This document shows positions 17,851 through 27,252 of a stretch of DNA of 64,000 bases, piece by piece (the first letter of the stretch is position 1; every line of letters starts with the position of its first letter). The position numbers and the translations under genes are program-made. Source of the DNA: Planctomycetota bacterium (GTDB taxonomy: Bacteria; Planctomycetota; Phycisphaerae; Phycisphaerales; UBA1924); assembly GCA_033763975.1 (NCBI GenBank), contig JANRJM010000017.1:62001-126000 (forward strand), given 5' to 3'. Under the pieces are notes generated by a model. It was not told the origin of the DNA. It saw nothing but the letters and a program-made list of their open reading frames with translations, and did not search any database.

Positions 17851-17909
17851 CCCCCGGCCCCGCGCCAAACCGCGGGAACGAAGTACGCCCTCGGGCGTCG
17901 AAGGAGTTC

Positions 17910-18962
17910 ATGCCACAGTCCAAGCCGCTCGCGTGTGTGTTGCTCGTTTCCGGTGCGCTCGCCACCCTGCTCGGGCCCCTGCCGGCGCTGGCGCAGCCGG
18001 ACGCCCCGGCGCCCGCGGCGGGCGCGGAAGAGGCCCCGGAATGGATGAAGCGCCTGGCGATCGACCCCTCGAGCAGCGTCGCGAAGCGGTACGCCGAGCA
18101 GCAGAAGGCCCGGGTCGCCGCGGAGAAGGAACTCCGCAAGATCCGCGCGCGCCACTTCGGGACGATCCGCAACGTGCAGATGCGCCAGGAGGGGATCGTC
18201 AAGGTCCGTGAGTTCACGGACCCCGCGATCTTCCCGAGCATGATCACGCTGTTCGAGAAGGAGAAGGCCGACGTCCGCACCGCGCTGCTCGATCACTTCC
18301 AGGACGCCGCCTCGCGCGAGGGCGACGCGGCCATCGCGTGGATGGGCGTGTTCGACGCGGACGAGGAAGTTCGCGCCGACGCGGCCCGCCGCCTCAAGGC
18401 GCGCGTCGCGGCGCAGGGGCAGATCCCCGATCCCGTCAAGTACTCGATCTTCGAAGGAATGCGCGCCGGCAACCGCGCGACCCGCGTCTCGGCCGCGAAG
18501 CTCGCCGGCGGGATCGACATGTACGACGCCGTGCCCTGGATGATCGCGGCGCTCATCACCGGGCAGCCCGCGTCGGCCCCGCAGGCGCAGACCGCCGGGT
18601 TCGGCGTCGGCGGGCCGAACGGCTCGCTGGGCTGGATCATGGTCGGGCAGCAGACCGCGTTCGTGAGCGACCTCACGCCGGTCGTGGGCCCGAACGCCGT
18701 GGCGTTCGATCCGCAACTCAGCGTCGTGACCGAGGGGGTCGTGCTGCGGGTGATCGACGCGGTGGTGGTCACGTATCACGTCGACATGTTCACCACGCTC
18801 ACCGATTTCACGTCGCGCGTGATGGGCGCCCCGACGAAGCAGCTCGGGTGGGACGTTCCCGCGTGGCGCGAGTGGTACGCGAAGGAGTTCGTGCCGCACG
18901 TCGAAGCGCTGCGTGCGAAGCAGGACGCCGCCCGCGCCGCCGGCACGCCCGCGCCGAAGTAG
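17910..18962 (+). CDS. Exported protein with HEAT-like helices
   Basis: A 350-residue protein with strong AAGGAG upstream of the ATG at 17910. The signal peptide ends LPALAQPD. The mature part begins with a basic helical segment (RYAEQQKARVAAEKELRKIRARHFG), then about 120 residues of HEAT-like pairs (FPSMITLFEKEKADVRTALLDHF, DADEEVRADAARRLKARV), then a region with VTEGVVLRVIDAVVVTYHVD. I know similar planctomycete hypothetical proteins but no function. A periplasmic scaffold role is possible. It follows the SPOR lipoprotein and may be in one transcript with it. Confidence 0.75.
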   Translation: MPQSKPLACVLLVSGALATLLGPLPALAQPDAPAPAAGAEEAPEWMKRLAIDPSSSVAKRYAEQQKARVAAEKELRKIRARHFGTIRNVQMRQEGIVKVREFTDPAIFPSMITLFEKEKADVRTALLDHFQDAASREGDAAIAWMGVFDADEEVRADAARRLKARVAAQGQIPDPVKYSIFEGMRAGNRATRVSAAKLAGGIDMYDAVPWMIAALITGQPASAPQAQTAGFGVGGPNGSLGWIMVGQQTAFVSDLTPVVGPNAVAFDPQLSVVTEGVVLRVIDAVVVTYHVDMFTTLTDFTSRVMGAPTKQLGWDVPAWREWYAKEFVPHVEALRAKQDAARAAGTPAPK

Positions 18963-19007
18963 CCCGCCTCCGAGGCTTGCTCGCGAGAAGCGACGCTCGC
19001 CCAGGCG

Positions 19008-19400
19008 TTACGCGCCGCCATCCCCAACCGCGATCGCGGACGCGATCGCGTGCGTCTTGGTGTGCGAGATCGAGAGCAGGATTTCCCGGACGCCCTGCAA
19101 GGCAGCCTGGGCCGCCGCCGCCCCGTGCAGCCGCACCAGCGGCTTGCCGGCGCCGTCGCGCACGACCTCGACGTCCGTCCACGCGATGCCCTGCGTGAGG
19201 CCCGTGCCCAGCGCCTTGAGCACGCCTTCCTTCGCCGCGAACCGGCCGGCGAGGTGCTCGACGCGCCGGCGCTGCGGCATGGCGTCGCAACGCTCCTGCG
19301 CCGTGAACACGCGCTCCGGGAAGCGGTCGGGATGGCGCTCCAGCATCGCGCCGATGCGGGCGATCTCGACCAGGTCTACGCCGTGCCCGATGATCCGCAC
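19008..19400 (-). CDS. acpS: Holo-[acyl-carrier-protein] synthase
   Basis: A 130-residue phosphopantetheinyl transferase of the AcpS type, which moves 4'-phosphopantetheine from CoA to ACP. The GTG at 19400 gives the family-typical start (RIIGHGVDLVEIARI). Magnesium and CoA-binding signatures are Asp9 of GVDLVEI, the FTAQERCDAM segment, the AGRFAAKEGVLKALGTGL helix and the SISHT near the end. Length is normal. It lies 28 bp downstream of the FmdB-type gene, completing the dnaJ-grpE-fmdB-acpS run. Confidence 0.93.
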   Translation of the reverse strand: MRIIGHGVDLVEIARIGAMLERHPDRFPERVFTAQERCDAMPQRRRVEHLAGRFAAKEGVLKALGTGLTQGIAWTDVEVVRDGAGKPLVRLHGAAAAQAALQGVREILLSISHTKTHAIASAIAVGDGGA

Positions 19401-19428
19401 CGCCGCACCGCCTGTCTGGGTTCGTTGC

Positions 19429-19884
19429 TCACCGCGTGCGCTTCGCGCCCGAGCGCGCGGGCTTCTTCCTCGCCCGGGACATGCTCCCCGACTTCGCATC
19501 CGAGGACGAGGGCGACCCGGCCGCGGGCGACTTGGCCGGCGCCTTCTCGGCGGCTCCCTGCGTTCCCGAGGTCTCGGGCTTGCCCTTTCCGTTCGCCGAT
19601 GCGCCCGCCGGAGCGCTGGCGGAATCCGGCTTGGGGGCGGGCGCGTCCGCCGCCGTCGCGGCGGGCGGGGCGTCCTTCTTCGCCGCCTCGCGGTACGACT
19701 CGGAGCGGTAGTCGGTCTGGTAGAACCCGGACCCCTTGAAGATCACCGCGCCGCCGGTGCCGATGAGGCGCTCGAGCGCCTTCTTGCCGCACGACGGGCA
19801 GGTGCGCAGCGTCGGCGCCTTGATGGACTGGAACTGCTCGAACTCGTGGCGGCACGCGGTGCAGCGGTACTCGTACGTGGGCAT
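19429..19884 (-). CDS. FmdB-type zinc-ribbon protein with Ala/Lys-rich tail
   Basis: A 151-residue protein. The N-terminus is a canonical FmdB zinc ribbon: MPTYEYRCTACRHEFE with CxxC at 8/11, then CPSCGKKALERLIG, and a GSGFYQTDYRSESY segment typical of the family. The remaining 85 residues are a low-complexity Ala/Pro/Ser/Lys tail ending in basic residues. The family is linked to regulation and to nucleic-acid or metal binding but is poorly defined. It sits 23 bp after grpE. Confidence 0.88.
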   Translation of the reverse strand: MPTYEYRCTACRHEFEQFQSIKAPTLRTCPSCGKKALERLIGTGGAVIFKGSGFYQTDYRSESYREAAKKDAPPAATAADAPAPKPDSASAPAGASANGKGKPETSGTQGAAEKAPAKSPAAGSPSSSDAKSGSMSRARKKPARSGAKRTR

Positions 19885-19907
19885 CGAGAGCGAACTCCAG
19901 GGCCCGC

Positions 19908-20438
19908 TTACGGGGCCACCGCCACCTTCGCCGGGCGCAGGACGCGGTCGTTCTCCATCGCGTACCCGGCCTGGAACGTCTGCACGATGTGACCGGACGG
20001 GACGTCGTCGGAGGGCATCTGCACGACGGCCTCGTGCTTGCCGGGCTCGAAGACATCGCCCGGCGCGGGCGAGATGAGGCGCACGCCGTGCTGCCCGATC
20101 GCCTTGATCAGTTCCTCGCGGATGACGCGGACGCCGTCGACGATCTGGGCCGCGCTCGCCTTGCTGAGGTCGGCGGTGAGCGCGACGTCGAAGTGGTCGA
20201 TGACGCCGACGACGCTCTTGACCACCGTCGCGACGCCGTCGACGCGCGCCTGGCGCTCGTTCTGGAGCGCGCGGCGCTGGTAGTTGTTGTAGTCGGCCAT
20301 GACGCGCAGCGTGCGGGCCTTGGCGTCCTCGAGCTCGTTGACGAGCTGGCCGATGCGCCCCTCCAGCGACGAGGTGTCGCCGGTGTCGGAGATGTCCCAC
20401 TCGCGCGGGTCGGGTTGATCGGGTGTGTCGTCGGGCAT
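19908..20438 (-). CDS. grpE: Nucleotide exchange factor GrpE
   Basis: A 176-residue cochaperone that releases ADP from DnaK. It shows the long N-terminal helix (LVNELEDAKARTLRVMADYNNYQRRALQNER), then GVIDHFDVALTAD, the IREELIKAIGQHGVRLI helix and a C-terminal beta wing with FEPGKHEAVVQMPS and ending ENDRVLRPAKVAV. The acidic start is short. It is 29 bp downstream of dnaJ. No dnaK lies in the window. Confidence 0.95.
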   Translation of the reverse strand: MPDDTPDQPDPREWDISDTGDTSSLEGRIGQLVNELEDAKARTLRVMADYNNYQRRALQNERQARVDGVATVVKSVVGVIDHFDVALTADLSKASAAQIVDGVRVIREELIKAIGQHGVRLISPAPGDVFEPGKHEAVVQMPSDDVPSGHIVQTFQAGYAMENDRVLRPAKVAVAP

Positions 20439-20467
20439 GGTGTCGCCTCCGTCGCGGCCGCCGCCGC

Positions 20468-21616
20468 TCAGCCTCCCAGCAGGTCGGTCACGCGTTTCCA
20501 GAACCCGGTGCTCTCGGGGAGCACGCTCTTGTCCTCCGTCTCAGCGAAGTCGCGCAGGAGCTTCTCCTGCTTGGACGACAGCTTGCGCGGGATCTCGACC
20601 TTCGCCGCGACGAGCAGGTCGCCCCGTCGCCCGGTCCGCAGGTTCGGCAGCCCCTTGTCGTGGATCCGGAAGGTCGCGCCGAACTGCGTGCCGCGCGGGA
20701 TCGTCAGGTCCGCCCGCCCGTCGAGCGACGGCACCTGCACATCCGCCCCGAGCGCCGCCTGGCTGAAACTGATCGGCATCTCGAGGAGCAGGTTATCCCC
20801 GTCGCGCACGAACATGTCGTGCTCCTTCACCCGCACCGCCACGTGCAGATCGCCCCGAGGCCCCTGCCCGCCTGGCGAGGCCTCCGGCGGCGGGGGCTCG
20901 CCCTCGCCCTGCACCCGCACCGCCTGCCCGTCGCGGATCCCCGGGGGAATCTGCACCACCAGCGCACGCTTGCGTGGCACCCGGCCCTTCCCGCGGCACG
21001 ACTCGCAGAAATCACGGATCACCTGCCCCCGTCCCGCGCACGCAGGGCACGTCGTCACCATCCGGAACATCCCGCCCAGCCCGGACTGCTGCACGCGCCC
21101 CTGCCCGCCGCACGTCGGGCACTGCACGGGCTTGCTCCCGGCCTTGGCCCCCGTGCCCGTGCAGGTCTCGCAGACGTCCAGGCGCGTGAACTGGACCTCG
21201 CGCTCGCAGCCGGACAGCACTTCCTCCAGCGAGATGGAGACTTCGGTCTCGAGGTCAAAGCCGCGGGCCGGGCCGCGGCGCGCCCGCTGCCCCGCGCCGG
21301 CCCCGCCGAAGATGTCCCCGAACATCGAGAAGATGTCCTCGATGTCCATGCGCGTGAAGTCGTGCGTCGCGGGCCCGCCCGTGGCGCCCTTCAACCCCTC
21401 GCGCCCGTACTGGTCGTAGATCTTCCGCTTCTGGTCGTCGGAGAGAACCTCGTATGCCTCCGCGCACTCCTTGAAGCTCTTCTCGGCCTCGGCGTCGCCC
21501 GGGTTGCGGTCCGGGTGGTACTTCATCGCCAGGCGCCGGTACGCGCGCTTGATCTCCTCCGCGTCCGCGGTCTTCTCGACGCCGAGCACTTCGTAGTAGT
21601 CGCGTGCGGTGGGCAT
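20468..21616 (-). CDS. dnaJ: Chaperone protein DnaJ
   Basis: A 382-residue class I DnaJ that stimulates DnaK ATPase and holds unfolded clients. The J domain (1-70) has HPD at 34-36. A Gly-rich linker follows. The zinc-finger domain has four CxxCxGxG motifs: [24 protein letters not shown] and CESCRGKG. The client-binding and dimerisation domains follow to DLLGG. Full length. It starts a run dnaJ-grpE-fmdB-acpS. Between its start and the groEL1 stop is a 164-bp gap that probably holds its promoter; I see no CIRCE-type repeat there. Confidence 0.96.
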   Translation of the reverse strand: MPTARDYYEVLGVEKTADAEEIKRAYRRLAMKYHPDRNPGDAEAEKSFKECAEAYEVLSDDQKRKIYDQYGREGLKGATGGPATHDFTRMDIEDIFSMFGDIFGGAGAGQRARRGPARGFDLETEVSISLEEVLSGCEREVQFTRLDVCETCTGTGAKAGSKPVQCPTCGGQGRVQQSGLGGMFRMVTTCPACAGRGQVIRDFCESCRGKGRVPRKRALVVQIPPGIRDGQAVRVQGEGEPPPPEASPGGQGPRGDLHVAVRVKEHDMFVRDGDNLLLEMPISFSQAALGADVQVPSLDGRADLTIPRGTQFGATFRIHDKGLPNLRTGRRGDLLVAAKVEIPRKLSSKQEKLLRDFAETEDKSVLPESTGFWKRVTDLLGG

Positions 21617-21780
21617 CGAGTGGGTACGTCCGAGAGTGGCGTTGGTGTTCCACCGTCTCCGCCGGCCGGCGATCCGGAGCGGGTTCGTGCGGCCCGAAGC
21701 CGCCCGTTGGTCAATCGAGCCCGACCGTGTTTACGGTCGAGCCCGCAAGGTTGCAACGCGTGCGCGTGCGAGGGGCGCGG

Positions 21781-23406
21781 TTACGCCACCGCGCCTTCCG
21801 CGGGCGCCTTCTCGTCCTTGAGGTCGGTCACGAGCACATCGGTGGTGAGCATGAGCCCCGCGACGCTGGCGGCGTTGACGAGCGACGTCTTGGCGACGAG
21901 GGCGGCGTCGATGACGCCGGCCTTCACCAGGTCCGTGTACTCGCCCGTCGCCGCGTTGAAGCCGTACGCGTTCCCGCCCTTCCCGCCTTCCTTCACCGTC
22001 TCGACGACGAGGTCGCCGTCGTACCCGGCGTTCTCGGCGATCTGGCGGCAGCAGGCCTCCACGGCGCGGGCGACGATCTCGTAGCCCAGGCGCTCGTCCG
22101 GGTTCTTCACCTTCTTCGACGCCGCGAGGATCGCCTCCTGCGTGCGGAGCAGCGCGACGCCGCCCCCGGGCACGTACCCCTCCTTCGCCGCGGCCCGGGT
22201 GCTCTTGAGCGCGTCGTCGACCATGTCCTTGGCGGCCTTCATGGCGATCTCGGTGGCGCCGCCCACCGAGACGATCGCGACCCCGCTCGTGAGCTTCGCG
22301 AGGCGCTCCATGAGCTTCTCGCGGTCGTAGTCGCTCGTGGACTTGTCGTGCTGGGCCTTGATCTGCTCGGCGCGCGCCTTGATGTCGCCCTTCTTGCCCG
22401 CGCCCTCGATGATCGTCGTGTCGTCCTTGGTGATGATGATCCGCTTCGCGCGACCGAGCTCGGACAGCTCGATGGACTCGATCTGGCGGCCGATGTCCTC
22501 GCTGAAGAACGTGCCGGCGGTGAGCACGGCGATGTCGCCGAGCATGGCCTTGCGACGGTCGCCGAACCCCGGAGCCTTCACGGCGCAGATCTTGAGCATG
22601 CCGCGCAGGCGGTTCACCACGAGCGTCGCGAGCGCCTCGTTCTCGACTTCTTCGGCGATGATGAGCAGGGGCTTGCCGACCGTCACGACCTTGTTGAGCA
22701 GGGGGAGCAGGTCGGGCAGGCTGCTGATCTTCTTCTCGTAGATCAGGATGTACGCGTCCTCGAGCACGGCCTCGCCGGTCTTGGGGTTCGTCATGAAGTA
22801 GGGCGAGAGGTAGCCCTTGTCGAACTGCATGCCCTCGACGTACTCGAGCGTGGTCTGGGCGGCCTTGCCGTCCTCGATCTCGACCACGCCGTCGGCCCCG
22901 ACGCGGTCGATCGCCTCGGCGATCGTGTCGGCGATCTCGGTATTGAAGTTCGACGACACCATCGCGATCTTGCGGTAGTCGTCCTTGCCCTTGCACTTGG
23001 TGGCCATCGCGTCGATCGCCTCGGCCGCGACACCCGCCGCGCCGTTGATCCCGCGGTGGAGCTGCACCGGGCTCGCCCCGCTCGCGACGAGGCGCAGGCC
23101 CTCGGTGAAAATCGCGTGCGCGAGCACGGTGGCGGCGGTGGTGCCGTCGCCGGCCTTGTCGGCCGTGCGCTTCGCCACCTCGTGCACCATCTTCGCGCCC
23201 ATCGCCTGGAAGGGCTCTGGGAGCTCGACTTCCTTCGCGACGGTCACCCCGTCCTTGGTGATGTGCGGGGCGCCGTACGACTTCTCGATCACCACGTGGC
23301 GCCCGGAGGGGCCCATCGTGCACTTGACGGCGTCGGCCAGGCGATCCACGCCCCGCTTCATCTCGGTCAGGGCCGTGTCTTTGAACAGCAGTTGCTTCGT
23401 GCTCAT
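21781..23406 (-). CDS. groL: Chaperonin GroEL, paralog without the GGM tail
   Basis: A 541-residue GroEL. ATP-site landmarks [13 protein letters not shown] and VPGGGVALL are intact, as are [15 protein letters not shown] and [15 protein letters not shown]. It differs from its neighbour at 24836 by ending in KAPAEGAVA without Gly-Gly-Met repeats and by a divergent N-terminus ([19 protein letters not shown]). It lies 99 bp downstream of groES, with AAAGGA before the ATG, and so is the paralog physically tied to groES. Missing GGM tails are known in second chaperonins of several phyla and usually go with specialised clients; that is inference here. Confidence 0.95.
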   Translation of the reverse strand: MSTKQLLFKDTALTEMKRGVDRLADAVKCTMGPSGRHVVIEKSYGAPHITKDGVTVAKEVELPEPFQAMGAKMVHEVAKRTADKAGDGTTAATVLAHAIFTEGLRLVASGASPVQLHRGINGAAGVAAEAIDAMATKCKGKDDYRKIAMVSSNFNTEIADTIAEAIDRVGADGVVEIEDGKAAQTTLEYVEGMQFDKGYLSPYFMTNPKTGEAVLEDAYILIYEKKISSLPDLLPLLNKVVTVGKPLLIIAEEVENEALATLVVNRLRGMLKICAVKAPGFGDRRKAMLGDIAVLTAGTFFSEDIGRQIESIELSELGRAKRIIITKDDTTIIEGAGKKGDIKARAEQIKAQHDKSTSDYDREKLMERLAKLTSGVAIVSVGGATEIAMKAAKDMVDDALKSTRAAAKEGYVPGGGVALLRTQEAILAASKKVKNPDERLGYEIVARAVEACCRQIAENAGYDGDLVVETVKEGGKGGNAYGFNAATGEYTDLVKAGVIDAALVAKTSLVNAASVAGLMLTTDVLVTDLKDEKAPAEGAVA

Positions 23407-23422
23407 GTCAACCAGTCCTTTC

Positions 23423-23494
23423 AACGCGAAGGGCGCGAAGCACACGAAGCGGGGAAGAGGCTCTGCTCTCCGCGGCCTTCGCGGTCTTCGCGTT
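23423..23494. repeat. Inverted repeat in the groES-groEL1 gap
   Basis: AACGCGAAGGGCGCGAAG at 23423-23440 is matched at 16 of 18 positions by the reverse complement of 23477-23494, giving a long hairpin with a 36-base loop just upstream of the groEL1 start. The GCGAAG-rich sequence looks like a mobile intergenic repeat. It might alter the groES to groEL1 expression ratio. Confidence 0.6.
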
Positions 23495-23505
23495 CAGATC
23501 CGTCG

Positions 23506-23796
23506 CTAGCCCTCGATCACGCCCAGCAGCTCGGTCTCGCGCAGGATCAGGTGCTTCTCGCCCTTGATCTCGACCTCGGTCCCGGCGTACTTCCCGTACA
23601 CCACCGTGTCGCCCCGGCGGACCGACATCTCGCCGCGCTTGCCGTTGTCCAGGCGCTTGCCGGGGCCGACGGCCACGACCTCGCCCTTCACGGGCTTCTC
23701 CTTCGACGCCTCGGGGAGGTAGATCCCCGACGCGGTCTTCGTCTCGGCTTCGGCGGGCTTCACGAGCACACGGTCTTCCAGCGGCTTGATCGCCAT
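23506..23796 (-). CDS. groS: Co-chaperonin GroES
   Basis: A 96-residue co-chaperonin that caps GroEL. It begins MAIKPLEDRVLVKP, contains the mobile loop (EAETKTASGIYLPE) and PVKGEVVAVGPGK, and closes with HLILRETELLGVIE. Full length. AAGGAG overlaps the stop region of dedA, and the ATG is only 4 bp past that stop, so groES is translated from a transcript that also carries dedA. Only one groES serves two groEL genes in the window. Confidence 0.96.
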   Translation of the reverse strand: MAIKPLEDRVLVKPAEAETKTASGIYLPEASKEKPVKGEVVAVGPGKRLDNGKRGEMSVRRGDTVVYGKYAGTEVEIKGEKHLILRETELLGVIEG

Positions 23797-23800
23797 GTTC

Positions 23801-24535
23801 CTACTCCTTCTCAGTTCCTGGGACGGGCCTCGGGCCCGAATCGGCCCGTTGCGCCCTGCGAGCGATGATGACCGACCGCAGCCACCCGATGATCATGGGC
23901 AGCAGCGACACGAAGATGACCCCGAGCAGCACGGACTCGAAGTTGCGTTTCACGAACGGCAGGTTGCCGAACACGTACCCGCCGCCCACGCAGACCACGA
24001 TCCACGCGATGGCGCCGGTGATGTTGTACCAGATGAACTTCCCGTAGTGCATCGCGCCCGCGCCCGCGACGAACGGGATGAACGTGCGGATGATCGGGAT
24101 GAACCGCGCGAGCACGACCGCCTTGCCCCCGTGGCGCGCGTAGAACACGTTGGCCTTGTCCAGGTAGTCCTTGCGAAACGCGCGCGACAGCACGCGGCGC
24201 CACCACGGCGCGCCCGGCGGGGCGTGCAGCTCGCCCCGGAAGATCCGCGGGCCGAGGAACTTCCCGATGTGGTAGTTGACCGCGTCCCCCACCACCGCCG
24301 CCACGAAGATCACCGCCGACACGATCCAGACGTCGATCGGCTTCTCCGGGCTCGCCGCCAGCGCGCCCGCGGCGAACAGCAGCGAATCGCCCGGCAGGAA
24401 GGGCATGATCACCACGCCCGTCTCGAGGAAGATGATCGCGAAGATCAGCGCGTACACCCACCCCGCCCCGTGCTCGCTTGTGAACGCGGCGAGGTGCTTG
24501 TCGACGTGCAGGAAGATGTCGAGAATCTGCTCCAA
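23801..24535 (-). CDS. DedA-family membrane protein
   Basis: A 244-residue inner-membrane protein of the DedA/SNARE-associated family, linked to membrane homeostasis and lipid-carrier flipping. Family landmarks are FLETGVVIMPFLPGDSLLF, GDAVNYHIGKFLGPR and the ARFIPIIRTFIPFVAGAGAM motif with its conserved Arg residues. Hydrophobic segments lie at about 27-47, 68-86, 146-166, 172-190 and 205-225. The start MEQILDIFLHVDKHL is normal. The gene is unusually placed directly upstream of groES. Confidence 0.92.
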   Translation of the reverse strand: MEQILDIFLHVDKHLAAFTSEHGAGWVYALIFAIIFLETGVVIMPFLPGDSLLFAAGALAASPEKPIDVWIVSAVIFVAAVVGDAVNYHIGKFLGPRIFRGELHAPPGAPWWRRVLSRAFRKDYLDKANVFYARHGGKAVVLARFIPIIRTFIPFVAGAGAMHYGKFIWYNITGAIAWIVVCVGGGYVFGNLPFVKRNFESVLLGVIFVSLLPMIIGWLRSVIIARRAQRADSGPRPVPGTEKE

Positions 24536-24597
24536 TCACAGGGCCTGCCATGACTCCTCCGGGCCTGCCGTTTCGGAAGGCGCGGGTCCCCCTCGCG

Positions 24598-24810
24598 TCA
24601 GACCTTCGGCCGCGCCGACGACCCGCCACCGCCGCCCTTGGCCTTCCCGCCCTTGCCGGCGTGCACGTCCGGGCCGTGCCCGCGCTCGGGCGGGCGGGCG
24701 GCCCCGGTCAACTCCTCCTTGACCGGGGTCGCCTCGGGCGCGGGCTGCGGGAGAGGACTCCCAAAGCCCGCGCTGCCCGACTTGTTCATGAGGTCTGACG
24801 CCTTCGCCAT
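24598..24810 (-). CDS. Small hypothetical protein between groEL2 and dedA
   Basis: A 70-residue protein. AAAGGA lies a few bases before the ATG at 24810 and the position between two same-strand genes favours a real gene; an in-frame ATG at 24861 overlaps the end of groEL2. The sequence starts MAKASDLMNKSGSAGFG, continues with Pro/Glu-rich and HGPDVHAGKGGKAKGGGG segments, and is probably disordered. No family recognised. It may be a chaperonin-linked accessory or simply a small Gly/Lys-rich protein. Confidence 0.55.
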   Translation of the reverse strand: MAKASDLMNKSGSAGFGSPLPQPAPEATPVKEELTGAARPPERGHGPDVHAGKGGKAKGGGGGSSARPKV

Positions 24811-24835
24811 GCTGAGGTCCTTTGTCGCGAGCGTG

Positions 24836-26551
24836 TTAGAAGCCCATGCCACCCATGCCACCCATGCCGCCCATGCCGCCCATCCCGCCGCCGGGGCCGC
24901 CCGCGGGCGCTTCCTTGGGCTCGGGCTTGCTGGTGATGATGCAGTCGGCGGCGAGCAGGATGCTCGCGACGCTCGCGGCGTTGATGAGCGCGAGGCGGTC
25001 GACCTTCGCGGGCGTGATCACGCCCATGGCAACCAGGTCGCCGTACTCGCCCGTCAGGGCGTTGTAGCCGAAGTTGCCCTTGCCTTCGGAGACCTTGCTG
25101 ACGACGACCGAGCCCTTGGCCCCGGCGTTGTCGGCGATGGTCTGCAGCGGGACGCTCAGGGCGCTGAGCACCGTGCGGATGCCCGCCGCCAGGTCGTACT
25201 TGAACCGCCCGATGTCGTCGCTGGTGGCTTCTTCGTTGCGTCCGAAGGCGGCCCGGAACTCCTTGAGGTTCTCCAGCGCCTTGCGGGCGCGGATGAACGA
25301 CACGCCGCCGCCGGGGACGATCCCCTCGGCGACCGCGGCGCGGGTCGCGTGCAGCGCGTCCTCGATGCGGGCCTTCTTCTCCTTCAGTTCGGCCTCGCTC
25401 GCGGCGCCGACCTTCACCACCGCCACGCCCCCCGCGAGCTTCGCCAGTCGCTCCTGGAGCTTCTCGCGGTCGTAGTCGCTGGTGGCCTTCTCGATCTCGG
25501 CGCGGATCTGGCCGATGCGCGCCTGGATGGCCTTGGTCTCGCCCGCGCCCTCGATGACGGTCGTGTTGTCGGCGTCGACCTCGATGCGCTTGGCCATGCC
25601 CAGGTGCTTGATCTCGACCTTGTCGAGCTCCAGGCCCAGGTCCTTCATGACGGCGGTGGCGCCGGTCAGGATCGCGATGTCCTCGAGCATGGCCTTGCGA
25701 CGGTCGCCGTAGCCGGGGGCCTTCACGGCGCAGATCTGCACGGTGCCGCGCAGCTTGTTGATGACGAGCGTGGACAACGCCTCGCCGGTCACGTCCTCGG
25801 CGATGATCAGCACGGGCTTCTTGGCCTGCATGACCTTCTCGAGGAAGGGCACGAGCTTGGTCGCCGACTCGATCTTGTCCTCGTGGACGAGCACGAGACA
25901 CTTCTCGTACTCGGCGGCCATGCCCTCGACGTCGGTGACGAAGTTCGGCGAGAGGTACCCGCGGTCGAACTGCATGCCCTCGACGACCTCGACGACGGTG
26001 TCGATGTTCTTGCCCTCTTCGACCGTGATGACCCCGTCCTTGCCGACCTTCTCGAAGGCGTCGGCCATGATCTTGCCGATCTCCGGGTCGTTGTTGGCCG
26101 AGATGGCGGCGACGTTCTGGATGTCGCCCTTGCCCTTGACGGGCGTGGCGAGGTCGTCGATCTCCTTGGCGGCGGTCTCGACGGCGATCTTCATCCCGCG
26201 GACCAGCGCGTTGGCGTCCACGCCCGAGGCGATGTGGCGCAGCCCCTCGCGGAACAGCGCTTCGGCGAGCACGGTCGCGGTCGTCGTGCCGTCGCCGGCC
26301 TCGTCGCTGGTCTTGCTGGCGGCCTCCTTCACGAGGCGGGCGCCCATGTCCTCGTTCTTGTTCTTGAGGCTGATCTCCTCCGCGACCGTCACGCCGTCCT
26401 TCGTGACGGTCGGCCCGCCCCAGGACTTGTCGATCACGGCGTTGCGCCCGCGGGGGCCCAGGGTGGCTTTCACCGCCCGGGCGAGCTTCTCCACGCCGGC
26501 GAGCAGGGACTGACGGGCGTCAAGGTCGAAGACGAGGTCTTTGGCTGCCAT
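24836..26551 (-). CDS. groL: Chaperonin GroEL, paralog with GGM tail
   Basis: A 571-residue GroEL with all standard landmarks: [70 protein letters not shown] and VPGGGVSFI. The C-terminus has five Gly-Gly-Met units ending in GMGF, the classical flexible tail inside the folding chamber. It starts the minus-strand run groEL2, small gene, dedA, groES, groEL1. The 287-bp gap to the divergent nuoA contains no CIRCE repeat that I can see. Which paralog is the housekeeping one is open: this one has the tail, the other has groES. Confidence 0.96.
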   Translation of the reverse strand: MAAKDLVFDLDARQSLLAGVEKLARAVKATLGPRGRNAVIDKSWGGPTVTKDGVTVAEEISLKNKNEDMGARLVKEAASKTSDEAGDGTTTATVLAEALFREGLRHIASGVDANALVRGMKIAVETAAKEIDDLATPVKGKGDIQNVAAISANNDPEIGKIMADAFEKVGKDGVITVEEGKNIDTVVEVVEGMQFDRGYLSPNFVTDVEGMAAEYEKCLVLVHEDKIESATKLVPFLEKVMQAKKPVLIIAEDVTGEALSTLVINKLRGTVQICAVKAPGYGDRRKAMLEDIAILTGATAVMKDLGLELDKVEIKHLGMAKRIEVDADNTTVIEGAGETKAIQARIGQIRAEIEKATSDYDREKLQERLAKLAGGVAVVKVGAASEAELKEKKARIEDALHATRAAVAEGIVPGGGVSFIRARKALENLKEFRAAFGRNEEATSDDIGRFKYDLAAGIRTVLSALSVPLQTIADNAGAKGSVVVSKVSEGKGNFGYNALTGEYGDLVAMGVITPAKVDRLALINAASVASILLAADCIITSKPEPKEAPAGGPGGGMGGMGGMGGMGGMGF

Positions 26552-26838
26552 CGAGGGAGTTCCCGTTCGTGAGGTCGGATGCGCTGCGAGGTCGGCCCGC
26601 GCCGGCCCGGCGTGCGTCATGGCCCGCCGCGACCGCGTGCGGGCGAAGGACCGATTGGCAACGCTCGTGCCAACCCGGCCCGCCGAGGCACGCCCCGCAG
26701 GACGCCCCCGGACGCATCGCGGGTGGTATGGGTGGTTCGCGCGTGGCCGGAGGCTGCCGGATTGGCAGGCGCGGGTGCCGACAGGGCCCGTCTCGTCGGC
26801 GCGTGCCGCCGCGGGTGCGCACCCGCTATCATGGGCCC

Positions 26839-27240
26839 ATGCTCTCAGCGACCGTCGGCCGCACCGACCTGCCTTCGTACCTTCCCGTCGCCCTCATCGT
26901 GCTCATGGCGATCACGTTCGGCGTGGCGAACGTCGTGCTCAGCCAGATGCTCGGACCCCGGCGCGCCGGACGCGTGAAGGGCCAGTCGTACGAGAGCGGC
27001 ATGAACCCGGTGGGCACGGCCCGCAAGCGGTTCAACGTGCGGTTCTACCTCATCGCGATGGTCTTCCTCGTGTTCGACGTCGAGATCATCTTCCTCTATC
27101 CCTGGGCGACCACCTTCCCGAACCTCGAGCCGATGTCGTCCGAGTCGTTCCTGTGGCTCGGGCGCATCCTGTTCTTCCTGTTCACGACCGTGGTGGCGTA
27201 CGTCTACGGGTTCCGCAAGGGCGTGTTCAAGTTCGACTGA
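26839..27240 (+). CDS. nuoA: NADH-quinone oxidoreductase subunit A
   Basis: A 133-residue membrane subunit of respiratory complex I. It has three hydrophobic segments (about 12-38, 68-90, 103-124), the loop motif [24 protein letters not shown] and the conserved acidic [15 protein letters not shown]. The ATG at 26839 is chosen because an ATG eight bases upstream is in another frame. The usual partners nuoB-nuoN do not follow; the next gene is a DUF2752 protein. The rest of complex I must lie elsewhere. Confidence 0.94.
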   Translation: MLSATVGRTDLPSYLPVALIVLMAITFGVANVVLSQMLGPRRAGRVKGQSYESGMNPVGTARKRFNVRFYLIAMVFLVFDVEIIFLYPWATTFPNLEPMSSESFLWLGRILFFLFTTVVAYVYGFRKGVFKFD

Positions 27241-27252
27241 TCGCCGGACCGC

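Noticed and set aside
21722-21739. A seven-base hairpin (CGACCGT/ACGGTCG) between groEL1 and dnaJ
   Set aside because: It has no T-run on either side and is short, so I do not call a terminator.
24846-25067. A plus-strand frame beginning with Met-Pro-Pro repeats
   Set aside because: It is the reverse-strand reading of the Gly-Gly-Met tail of groEL2.
21617-26838. CIRCE or other heat-shock operators near groEL, groES and dnaJ
   Set aside because: I looked for the TTAGCACTC-N9-GAGTGCTAA type repeat in the gaps and saw none.
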